Assembly: GCA_902461025.1 (NCBI GenBank)
Contig: CABPWC010000059.1
Span: 1 to 9,287, forward strand
Direction: 5' to 3'
From: an uncultured Streptococcus sp.
Lineage (GTDB): Bacteria; Bacillota; Bacilli; Lactobacillales; Streptococcaceae
DNA: 9,287 bases
Each line of letters begins with the position of its first letter. Positions within the stretch are counted from its first letter, which is position 1. Below the pieces are notes generated by a model. That model was given only the letters and a program-made list of their open reading frames with translations. It was not told the DNA's origin and made no database searches. Of the stretch, positions 1-5,435 are shown one piece after another. A program made the position numbers and the translations under genes.

Positions 1-170
1 AATATGTTGATTACAAAGATACTGAGCTTCTTAGCCGTTTCGTTTCAGAACGTGGGAAAATCCTTCCTCGTCGTGTAACAGGAACTTCAGCTAAAAACCA
101 ACGTAAAGTAACAACAGCTATCAAACGCGCTCGCGTAATGGCTTTGATGCCTTTCGTAAACGAAGATTAA
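1..170 (+). CDS. rpsR: 30S ribosomal protein S18, C-terminal part (5' end outside window)
   Basis: This is the last 55 codons of ribosomal protein S18, a small-subunit protein that binds 16S rRNA next to S6 in the platform. The in-frame reading starts at base 3 and stops with TAA at 168-170. The sequence shows the S18 core: YVDYKDTELLSRFVSERGKI, then LPRRVTGTSAKNQRKV, then AIKRARVMALMPF. The family is about 79 residues, so roughly the first 24 are missing. Codon use is strongly biased, as expected for a highly expressed gene. In streptococci rpsR is normally the last gene of rpsF-ssb-rpsR, which fits the strong terminator starting one base after the stop codon. Confidence 0.97.
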   Translation, partial: YVDYKDTELLSRFVSERGKILPRRVTGTSAKNQRKVTTAIKRARVMALMPFVNED

Positions 171-198
171 AAAAAGAGGTCCAGTGGACCTCTTTTTC
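171..198 (+). terminator. Rho-independent terminator of the rpsR operon
   Basis: A near-perfect hairpin begins immediately after the rpsR stop. AAAAAGAGGTCC (171-182) pairs with GGACCTCTTTTT (186-197) around a three-base AGT loop, and the 3' arm ends in five T. It should end the ribosomal operon. Its 3' half (184-207) recurs at 285-308 with one mismatch, so it is also the founding element of the repeat array that follows. Confidence 0.92.
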
Positions 199-430
199 AT
201 GAGCTTGAAAACAAGAGAGCGAGCAAAACCCTCACGGGTCTTTTTTTCACGAGCATTGAAATGAGAGAGCGAGTTGGGGTCCGGGTGGACCTCTTTTTCA
301 CGAGCTTGCAAACAAGAAAGCGAATTAAAACCCGGTTGGGTCTTCTTTTCACGAGCTTTGAAATGAAAGAGCAAGTTGAGTTCCGAGTTGCCCTCCTTTT
401 CAGACCCAGTTGGGACTTTTTTCACGAGAT
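184..430. repeat. Tandem array of terminator-like hairpin repeats (~51-bp unit, ~101-bp higher-order unit)
   Basis: The anchor TTCAYGAGC recurs at 196, 246, 297 and 348, with a last partial copy (TTCACGAGA) at 421; spacings are 50, 51, 51 and 73. Odd units carry CTTG-nAAA-CAAG then ACCC-loop-GGGT; even units carry a CATT/CTTT...AATG version then GGTCC-loop-GGACC or a decayed form. Units therefore pair into a longer repeat: 184-284 matches 285-386 at about 84% by hand alignment. A third copy (387-430) has lost about 28 internal bases. Most units end in a GC hairpin followed by a T-run: 228-239, 276-293, 330-341 and 405-414. No convincing gene lies in this stretch. I do not recognise it as BOX, RUP or SPRITE. 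Confidence 0.85.
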
Positions 431-450
431 AGTTTTTTCTGACCTTGGCG

Positions 451-459
451 TGCTATAAT
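451..459 (+). promoter_or_regulatory. Extended -10 promoter for the GNAT gene
   Basis: TGC followed by TATAAT (454-459) is a consensus extended -10 element. No good -35 box lies 16-18 bases upstream, which is tolerated when TGN is present. Transcription should start near 466, leaving a leader of about 28 bases that contains the ribosome-binding site AAAGGTGGG (475-483). Confidence 0.7.
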
Positions 460-493
460 GGTAATAGAAAGAGTAAAGGTGGGTAAGTCAAAG

Positions 494-997
494 ATGAATT
501 GTATGATTAGAAATATGATTAAGTCTGATATTGAATCCTTATCTCATGGATTTATGAATCAAGGTTGGCCTGGTAGAGAGGAAATTTTGGCTAGATATTT
601 TCTGGAACAGGAAAGTGGGGAGAGAGAAGTCTTAGTTGCAGAGATTGATGGTGCTATAGCGGGCTACGTTACCATTTTGCCCTCTGCTAAACATGGTCCT
701 TTTGCAGAAGTCTATCCAGAATTATCAGATTTTAATGTGTTTGAGCCTTTTCGAAATCAAGGGATTGGGAATCAACTGCTAGAAGAAGCAGAAAAACGAG
801 TCAAGTTTGTTTCGAGTAAGGTCACTCTTGGTGTAGGTTTGCACTTAGGCTATGGCCCTGCCCAGAGATTGTATATCAGACGGGGCTACATTCCAGATGG
901 GACAGGTGTCTGGTATCGAAATCAACCCTTGGAAATGAATGCAACTAGCCAAAATAATGATGATTTGGTTTTGTATCTAGTAAAGGAATTCGGATAA
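494..997 (+). CDS. GNAT-family N-acetyltransferase
   Basis: A 167-residue protein with the GNAT fold, which transfers an acetyl group from acetyl-CoA to an amine; the substrate cannot be read from sequence. Seen: an N-terminal IRNMIKSDIESL strand-helix, a central strand VLVAEIDGAIAGYVTI (about 47-61), the acetyl-CoA pyrophosphate-binding motif A (R87-N-Q-G-I-G92, then the helix NQLLEEAEKRV), and a motif B-like GPAQRLYIRRGYIPDGTGVWY (121-141). The in-frame ATG at 458 is rejected because it overlaps the -10 box; the ATG at 494 has AAAGGTGGG ten bases upstream. An ATG at 503 is a weaker alternative. The gene is monocistronic by appearance, with a promoter on each side. As I remember the pneumococcal map, rpsR and the Cof/cyclophilin gene are neighbours there, so this gene may be a lineage-specific addition. 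Confidence 0.87.
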   Translation: MNCMIRNMIKSDIESLSHGFMNQGWPGREEILARYFLEQESGEREVLVAEIDGAIAGYVTILPSAKHGPFAEVYPELSDFNVFEPFRNQGIGNQLLEEAEKRVKFVSSKVTLGVGLHLGYGPAQRLYIRRGYIPDGTGVWYRNQPLEMNATSQNNDDLVLYLVKEFG

Positions 998-1038
998 GAG
1001 ACAAGGATTTTATTGGGATGTGGGATTTCTCTACTTTA

Positions 1039-1047
1039 TGGTATAAT
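1039..1047 (+). promoter_or_regulatory. Extended -10 promoter for the HAD-cyclophilin gene
   Basis: TGG followed by TATAAT (1042-1047), with no convincing -35 at normal spacing. It lies 30 bases before the ATG at 1077, leaving room for a short leader with a consensus AAGGAGG Shine-Dalgarno (1063-1069). The text just downstream (TATAATGG, then AAAGAGT) resembles the region before the GNAT gene at 454-474. Confidence 0.7.
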
Positions 1048-1076
1048 GGAAAGAGTGAATTGAAGGAGGTATTATA

Positions 1077-2477
1077 ATGGATGCCAAGTTAAGATACAAG
1101 GCTAAGAAGATTAAGATTATCTTTTTTGATATAGATGATACTTTACGAAATTCAAAGACTGGCTTTATTCCAAGTACTATTCCAACAGTCTTTAAACAAT
1201 TACGCGAAAAAGGAATCTTGACAGGAATTGCGACTGGTCGAGGCATTTTTGGTGTCGTCCCAGAGATTAAAGCACTCAAACCTGATTTCTTTGTAACCTT
1301 GAATGGTGCTTATATTGAGGACAAAAAGGGCAATGTTATTTATAGTAACAAAATTGCTAAAGATAAGGTTGAAGAGTATATTACTTGGACCAAAGAAGTT
1401 GGGATTGATTATGGTTTGGTGGGAAGTCATGCTGCTAAACTATCAAGGCGAACAGAGATGATTAGTCAGGCTATTGATCCGATTTATCCTGATTTAGAGG
1501 TGGACCCTGATTTTTACCAAAAAGAAGATATTTATCAGATGTGGACCTTTGAGGATCAGGGAGATGATTTGATCTTGCCTGATACTTTGGCATCGACTTT
1601 GCGTATGGTACGCTGGCATGAACATTCATCAGATGTTGTGCCGATTTCCGGTTCAAAAGCAGCTGGAGTTGTTAAGGTAGTTGACCAATTAGGTCTTAAA
1701 CCTGAAAATGTGATGGTTTTTGGGGACGGACTTAACGATTTAGAACTCTTTGATTATGCAGGCATTAGTGTCGCTATGGGTGTTTCTCATGAAAAAATCA
1801 AAGAAAAAGCAGATTATATTACAAAAACATTAGAAGAAGATGGCATCTTTGATGCCTTAGAAGGATTTGGTATGGTAGAAAAAGAATTACATTTTCCACA
1901 AGTAGACATTGAAGCAGTAGAAGGTCCAATTGCGACTATTAAGACAAATCATGGGGATATGCGTATTAAACTTTTCCCTGATCACGCACCAAAAACAGTA
2001 GCCAACTTTATTGCTCTGTCAAAAGATGGTTACTATGACGGTGTGATTTTCCACCGTATTATTAAAGATTTTATGATTCAAGGTGGAGACCCAACTGGAA
2101 CTGGTATGGGTGGTGAATCTATCTATGGTGAGTCATTTGAGGATGAGTTTTCAGAAGAACTTTACAATGTCCGTGGAGCCCTTTCTATGGCTAATGCTGG
2201 GCCAAATACAAATGGCAGCCAGTTCTTTATCGTGCAGAATCAACACTTGCCATATTCTAAGAAAGAAATTGCTCGTGGTGGTTGGCCAGAGCCAATTGCG
2301 GAGATTTATGCAGAACAAGGTGGAACTCCTCACCTAGACCGTCGTCATACTGTATTCGGTCAACTTGCGGATGAAGCTTCTTATGAAGTTCTGGATGCAA
2401 TTGCAGGTGTCGAAACAGGTGCAATGGACAAGCCAGTTGAAGATGTCGTAATTGAAACTATTGAAATTGAGGACTAA
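1077..2477 (+). CDS. Bifunctional Cof-type HAD-IIB phosphatase / cyclophilin peptidyl-prolyl isomerase
   Basis: A 466-residue fusion of two enzymes. Residues ~12-270 are a HAD-IIB (Cof) phosphatase: motif I D18-I-D20-D-T, motif II T-G-I-A-T53-G-R, the motif III lysine in GSK194, and motif IV G216-D-G-L-N-D221; such enzymes usually hydrolyse sugar phosphates or other small phospho-substrates. Residues ~282-464 are a cyclophilin, which isomerises Xaa-Pro bonds: FHR327IIKDF332MIQ335GGDPTGTG, then SMANAGPNTNGSQFFI (370-385) and LDRRHTVFGQL (420-430). All catalytic residues known from CypA are present; the CypA Trp121 position is His419, which often goes with weak cyclosporin binding. No signal peptide is seen, so it should be cytoplasmic. 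The ATG follows AAGGAGG by seven bases. The S1-protein gene starts one base after its stop and is probably co-transcribed. Confidence 0.95.
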   Translation: MDAKLRYKAKKIKIIFFDIDDTLRNSKTGFIPSTIPTVFKQLREKGILTGIATGRGIFGVVPEIKALKPDFFVTLNGAYIEDKKGNVIYSNKIAKDKVEEYITWTKEVGIDYGLVGSHAAKLSRRTEMISQAIDPIYPDLEVDPDFYQKEDIYQMWTFEDQGDDLILPDTLASTLRMVRWHEHSSDVVPISGSKAAGVVKVVDQLGLKPENVMVFGDGLNDLELFDYAGISVAMGVSHEKIKEKADYITKTLEEDGIFDALEGFGMVEKELHFPQVDIEAVEGPIATIKTNHGDMRIKLFPDHAPKTVANFIALSKDGYYDGVIFHRIIKDFMIQGGDPTGTGMGGESIYGESFEDEFSEELYNVRGALSMANAGPNTNGSQFFIVQNQHLPYSKKEIARGGWPEPIAEIYAEQGGTPHLDRRHTVFGQLADEASYEVLDAIAGVETGAMDKPVEDVVIETIEIED

Positions 2478-2478
2478 A

Positions 2479-2841
2479 ATGAAAATCGGTGATAAGCTAA
2501 ATGGCCGTATTACTGGGATTCAGCCCTATGGAGCTTTTGTTGAGTTAGAAACAGGAGTGACAGGCCTAATTCATATTTCGGAGATTCGGACAGGATTTAT
2601 CGAAAATATTTACGAGGTTTTAAAAATCGGTGATGAAGTCCAGGTACAAGTAGTAGATTTTGACGAATATACAGGGAAGGCTAGCCTTTCCATTCGTACC
2701 TTGGAAGAAGAAAAACATCAACTCCCTAGACGGAGACGTTTTTCGAATGATCGCATCAAACATGGATTCGCGCCGCTTGGTCGCATGATGCCTGTTTGGA
2801 CAAGAGAAGCCTTGGAACATTTAAAGAAAAACAGTAATTGA
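2479..2841 (+). CDS. cvfD: S1-domain RNA-binding protein, CvfD/YugI type
   Basis: A 120-residue protein with one S1 OB-fold domain at residues ~1-74 (GDKLNGRITGIQPYGAFVEL, then GLIHISEI, then GDEVQVQVVDFD and KASLSIRTL), followed by a basic tail (RRRRF, KHGFAPLGRMMPVW) and a helical end (TREALEHLKKN). S1 domains bind RNA. In pneumococcus the protein at this position has been described, as I recall, as CvfD, a post-transcriptional regulator affecting cold tolerance and virulence; B. subtilis YugI is the relative. I chose the ATG at 2479 over 2452 because the latter lies within the upstream gene, while GAGGA (2469-2473) sits five bases before 2479. It begins one base after the HAD-cyclophilin stop, suggesting translational coupling. 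No clear terminator follows. Confidence 0.88.
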   Translation: MKIGDKLNGRITGIQPYGAFVELETGVTGLIHISEIRTGFIENIYEVLKIGDEVQVQVVDFDEYTGKASLSIRTLEEEKHQLPRRRRFSNDRIKHGFAPLGRMMPVWTREALEHLKKNSN

Positions 2842-2874
2842 TATCCCTCAAATCATTATGATGTTATTATATTT

Positions 2875-2883
2875 TGCTATAAT
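2875..2883 (+). promoter_or_regulatory. Extended -10 promoter abutting the methyltransferase start codon
   Basis: TGC followed by a perfect TATAAT (2878-2883); no good -35. Only six bases (AGAAGT) separate the -10 from the ATG at 2890, so the predicted first transcribed base is the A of the start codon or within a base or two of it. This predicts a leaderless mRNA. Confidence 0.7.
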
Positions 2884-2889
2884 AGAAGT

Positions 2890-3639
2890 ATGAACGAAGA
2901 ACAATTATTAAAATCAGGAGAGCGCATTAATCAACTCTTCTCTACAGATATCAAGATTATTCAAAATAGAGAGGTTTTCAGCTATTCGGTGGATAGTGTT
3001 CTCCTGTCGCGTTTCCCTCGTTTCCCTAAAAATGGGTTAATTGTGGATTTTTGTGCGGGCAATGGAGCTGTTGGACTGTTTGCCAGTAGCCGGACCAAGG
3101 CTAAAATTCTATCTGTAGAAATTCAGGAACGTCTTGCTGATATGGCCGAACGCTCAGTACGTTTAAATGGGCTGGACGGACAGATGCAGGTTATCTGTGA
3201 TGATTTGAAGAATATGCCTAGTCACATTCAGGGGAGCAAGGTTGATTTGATTTTATGCAATCCGCCTTATTTTAAAGTGGATCCAAATTCTAATCTGAAC
3301 GAAAGTGAGCATTATCTTTTAGCTCGGCATGAAATTACAACCAATCTTAAGGAAATCTGTCGTAGTGCCCAGAGTATTCTCAAATCAAATGGGCGTTTGG
3401 CCATGGTTCATCGTCCTGATCGATTATTAGATATCTTAGCTACGCTCCAACAGCATAATCTGGCTCCAAAACGTCTGCAATTTGTTTATCCTAAACGGGA
3501 GAAGGAAGCTAATATGCTTTTGATTGAGGCTATTAAGGACGGCTCCACTAGTGGTTTTAAGGTTTTACCACCACTCATTGTTCATAATAGTGATGGTACT
3601 TATACACCAGAAATTCAAGAGATTTACTATGGATCATAA
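2890..3639 (+). CDS. TrmN6/YabB-like tRNA1(Val) adenine-N6 methyltransferase
   Basis: A 249-residue class I SAM-dependent methyltransferase. The SAM-binding motif I is IVDFCAGNGAVGL (51-63), an acidic residue ends the next strand (SVE77), and N124-P-P-Y127 is the motif of enzymes that methylate exocyclic amino groups. The N-terminal GERINQLFSTDIKIIQNREVFSYSVDSVLL is typical of the TrmN6/YfiC/YabB group, which makes m6A37 in tRNA1(Val) in E. coli; the tRNA substrate here is inferred. Nothing resembling a Shine-Dalgarno fits between the -10 box and the ATG, and the next in-frame ATG is at codon 85, so initiation is probably on a leaderless message. An AGGAGA lies inside the gene at 2918-2923, but only an ATT codon follows. 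The gene overlaps the next by 11 bases, as in the B. subtilis yabB-yazA order. Confidence 0.9.
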   Translation: MNEEQLLKSGERINQLFSTDIKIIQNREVFSYSVDSVLLSRFPRFPKNGLIVDFCAGNGAVGLFASSRTKAKILSVEIQERLADMAERSVRLNGLDGQMQVICDDLKNMPSHIQGSKVDLILCNPPYFKVDPNSNLNESEHYLLARHEITTNLKEICRSAQSILKSNGRLAMVHRPDRLLDILATLQQHNLAPKRLQFVYPKREKEANMLLIEAIKDGSTSGFKVLPPLIVHNSDGTYTPEIQEIYYGS

Positions 3640-3913
3640 GGCTTATATGTATGTGGTTGAGTGTTGTGATGGTTCCTACTATACTGGTTACACGACAAAT
3701 GTTAAGAAACGGATTACTGTTCACAATAGCGGTAAAGGAGCCAAATATACACGAGCTCGATTGCCAGTAAAACTCATATTTGCAGAAGGTTTTGATAGTA
3801 AGGAAGAAGCCATGTCTGCTGAAGCTCTTTTCAAGCGCAAGACACGCATGCAAAAAGAACATTATCTCAAAGAGTGTCAAAATAAGAATTTAGTCGATGC
3901 TTTTGATATGTAA
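3629..3913 (+). CDS. GIY-YIG nuclease-like protein, YazA/UPF0213 family
   Basis: A 94-residue single-domain protein of the GIY-YIG superfamily. Seen: YMYVVECCDGSYYTGYT (6-22), giving the two paired motifs as MYV and YTG, then K-K-R-I with a conserved basic residue, NSGKGAKYTRARLPVKLIF, and SAEALFKRKTR carrying the glutamate expected to bind metal. The family is found widely in bacteria; nuclease activity is assumed from the fold and its cellular role is unknown. The ATG at 3629 lies inside the end of the methyltransferase gene (11-base overlap), with AAGAGA a few bases upstream, so translation is probably coupled. An upstream in-frame ATG at 3524 would add 35 residues that do not fit the family. 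The gene is followed directly by a terminator. Confidence 0.9.
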   Translation: MDHKAYMYVVECCDGSYYTGYTTNVKKRITVHNSGKGAKYTRARLPVKLIFAEGFDSKEEAMSAEALFKRKTRMQKEHYLKECQNKNLVDAFDM

Positions 3914-3914
3914 T

Positions 3915-3942
3915 GAGGAGTCCTTTGGCTCCTCTTATTTTT
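3915..3942 (+). terminator. Rho-independent terminator after the methyltransferase/GIY-YIG pair
   Basis: GAGGAG (3915-3920) pairs with CTCCTC (3929-3934); an inner CC/GG pair around TTT extends the stem past a bulged T. TTATTTTT follows. The final TT of the T-tract are also the first two bases of the ppaC -35 box. Confidence 0.88.
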
Positions 3943-3969
3943 GTCAAAAATTGAAAAAAATGCTACAAT
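3941..3969 (+). promoter_or_regulatory. ppaC promoter
   Basis: TTGTCA (3941-3946), a 17-base spacer, then TACAAT (3964-3969) preceded by TGC (3961-3963). This combines a good -35 with an extended -10. Transcription should begin near 3976, giving a leader of about 22 bases with the Shine-Dalgarno-like CGAGG (3986-3990). Confidence 0.82.
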
Positions 3970-3997
3970 AAAGAGAATAAAGAAACGAGGTATTATC

Positions 3998-4933
3998 ATG
4001 TCTAAGATTCTAGTATTTGGTCACCAAAATCCTGACTCAGATGCTATCGGTTCATCTGTAGCCTTTGCTTATCTTGCTAAAGAAGCTTACGGTTTGGATA
4101 CAGAAGCAGTGGCTCTTGGAACTCCAAATGAAGAAACGGCTTTCGTATTGGACTATTTTGGTGTTGAAGCACCGCGCGTCATTACATCAGCGAAAGCAGA
4201 AGGTGCAGAACAAGTTATTTTGACTGACCACAATGAATTCCAACAATCTGTATCAGATATCGCTGAAGTAGAAGTTTACGGTGTGGTGGACCACCACCGT
4301 GTGGCTAACTTTGAAACTGCCAGCCCACTTTACATGCGTTTGGAACCAGTTGGATCAGCATCATCTATTGTTTACCGCATGTTCAAAGAGCATGGCGTAG
4401 CTGTTCCAAAAGAAATCGCAGGTTTGATGCTATCAGGTTTGATTTCAGATACCCTTCTTTTGAAATCACCAACCACTCACCCATCAGATAAAGTCATTGC
4501 TCCTGAATTGGCTGAATTGGCTGGTGTGAACTTGGAAGAATATGGTCTTGCCATGCTCAAGGCTGGTACAAACTTGGCAAGCAAATCTGCTGAAGAATTG
4601 ATTGATATCGATGCCAAAACATTTGAACTCAACGGTAACAACGTACGTGTTGCCCAAGTGAATACAGTTGATATTGCTGAAGTCTTGGAACGCCAAGTTG
4701 AAATCGAAGCAGCCATCCAAGCCGCAAATACAGCAAATGGCTACTCTGACTTTGTCTTGATGATTACAGACATCGTTAACTCAAACTCAGAAATTTTGGC
4801 TCTTGGTGCCAACATGGACAAGGTGGAAGCAGCCTTTAACTTCAAACTTGAAAACAACCATGCTTTCCTTCCAGGTGCTGTTTCACGTAAGAAACAAGTG
4901 GTACCACAATTGACTGAAAGCTTTAATGGGTAA
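3998..4933 (+). CDS. ppaC: Manganese-dependent inorganic pyrophosphatase (family II)
   Basis: A 311-residue cytoplasmic enzyme that splits pyrophosphate to two phosphates, pulling nucleic acid, tRNA-charging and activation reactions forward. The N-terminal DHH domain shows the metal ligands in order: H9-Q-N-P-D13-S-D15, D77 in LTDHNE, the signature D98-H-H100 in GVVDHHR, and D151 in GLISDTLL. The C-terminal DHHA2 domain ends with SRKKQVVPQL, whose basic residues bind substrate. Length is that of the streptococcal enzyme. The ATG at 3998 gives the family start MSKILVFGHQNPDSDAIGSS and has CGAGG seven bases upstream; an in-frame upstream extension to 3941 would begin at the promoter and is rejected. 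Codon use is strongly biased, suggesting high expression. Most likely monocistronic or with the small membrane-protein gene downstream. Confidence 0.97.
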   Translation: MSKILVFGHQNPDSDAIGSSVAFAYLAKEAYGLDTEAVALGTPNEETAFVLDYFGVEAPRVITSAKAEGAEQVILTDHNEFQQSVSDIAEVEVYGVVDHHRVANFETASPLYMRLEPVGSASSIVYRMFKEHGVAVPKEIAGLMLSGLISDTLLLKSPTTHPSDKVIAPELAELAGVNLEEYGLAMLKAGTNLASKSAEELIDIDAKTFELNGNNVRVAQVNTVDIAEVLERQVEIEAAIQAANTANGYSDFVLMITDIVNSNSEILALGANMDKVEAAFNFKLENNHAFLPGAVSRKKQVVPQLTESFNG

Positions 4934-4986
4934 TATTTAAGAAATATTTGGAACTGTTAATTTGACTATTTATAGAAGGTGATAGC

Positions 4987-5313
4987 ATGATGCGATTGAT
5001 TGAAGGGCTACGCTTTTTGGTTGAGGTTGTGGCAATCCTTGGTCTTTTCTCCGTGTCTGTAATACAAATTTCTTGGCTGGAAAAATTCCTATTTTTTCTT
5101 CTAGCAGTTCTATTAATCTTATTTTGGGCGCGATATATGGCACCAAAATCTCCACATGCTTTTAAAAAATGGCGTCGCCTCGTTGCTGAGACATCGATTT
5201 TCATTTTAGTTAGTGGTAGTTTTTGGTATTTGTATGGATTGCAAATAGGAATCCTCTACTTAGCTCTGTCTTTTGGAAGTTTAGTGCTACTTTATTATTT
5301 TCAGCTAGAGTGA
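4987..5313 (+). CDS. Small four-helix membrane protein, YrdB/DUF2568-like
   Basis: A 108-residue, very hydrophobic protein with four likely membrane segments at about residues 8-28, 30-48, 67-84 and 86-105. Between the second and third lies a charged stretch (ARYMAPKSPHAFKKWRR) resembling the conserved loop of the YrdB/DUF2568 family. The function of that family is not known and I do not assign one. AGAAGGTGA (4974-4982) precedes two consecutive ATG codons (4987 and 4990); either could be used. It starts 53 bases after ppaC with only a weak AT-rich hairpin between (4932-4948, no T-run), so read-through from ppaC is plausible. The next clear terminator is at 5399. Confidence 0.78.
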   Translation: MMRLIEGLRFLVEVVAILGLFSVSVIQISWLEKFLFFLLAVLLILFWARYMAPKSPHAFKKWRRLVAETSIFILVSGSFWYLYGLQIGILYLALSFGSLVLLYYFQLE

Positions 5314-5365
5314 TTCTTAGAATATAGTTAATGAATTATTTAAATGGTAATTATTTGACTAACGA

Positions 5366-5389
5366 TTGACACGAGAAAACGATGTTTTC
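5366..5389 (+). promoter_or_regulatory. Possible -35 box and short inverted repeat upstream of the C92 hydrolase gene
   Basis: A consensus TTGACA (5366-5371) is followed by GAAAAC-GAT-GTTTTC (5375-5389), a six-base inverted repeat. The best -10 candidates (TTATAG at 5391, CTTATA at 5390) are poor, and a start here would fall inside the terminator at 5399-5421. I see no other convincing promoter between 5314 and 5435, so the source of transcription for the next gene is unclear. Confidence 0.3.
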
Positions 5390-5398
5390 CTTATAGCT

Positions 5399-5421
5399 AA
5401 AGGAGTTTCGGCTCCTTTTTT
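5399..5421 (+). terminator. Rho-independent terminator after the YrdB-like gene
   Basis: AAAGGAG (5399-5405) pairs with CTCCTTT (5412-5418), with a T-G pair closing a TTCG tetraloop (5407-5410), followed by further T to 5421. It lies between the YrdB-like gene and the C92 hydrolase gene, only 15 bases before the latter's ATG, so it could also act as an attenuator for that gene. Confidence 0.82.
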
Positions 5422-5435
5422 GCTAGGAGAGAAGT

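Noticed and set aside
87..425. 112-codon minus-strand frame with a repeated AREKKT-like peptide
   Set aside because: It runs antisense through rpsR and the hairpin array; the peptide repeat arises because 51 bases is 17 codons. No ribosome-binding site or family resemblance.
184..430. CRISPR array or known streptococcal BOX/RUP/SPRITE element
   Set aside because: There are no unique spacers between constant repeats, units diverge gradually, no cas genes are near, and the sequence does not match BOX or RUP as I remember them.
261..458. 65-codon plus-strand frame inside the hairpin array
   Set aside because: It is made of translated repeat units with the same 17-codon period, starts inside a repeat and has no ribosome-binding site.
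2918..2930. Alternative start of the methyltransferase at codon 13, after an internal AGGAGA
   Set aside because: The codon is ATT, and the conserved family residues begin before it.
4932..4948. AATATTT-AAG-AAATATT inverted repeat just before and after the end of ppaC as a terminator
   Set aside because: All-AT stem of seven pairs with no T-run after it; too weak to call.
4477..5204. Several minus-strand frames of 61-93 codons opposite ppaC and the YrdB-like gene
   Set aside because: They mirror strongly coding plus-strand genes and lack start signals or family features.
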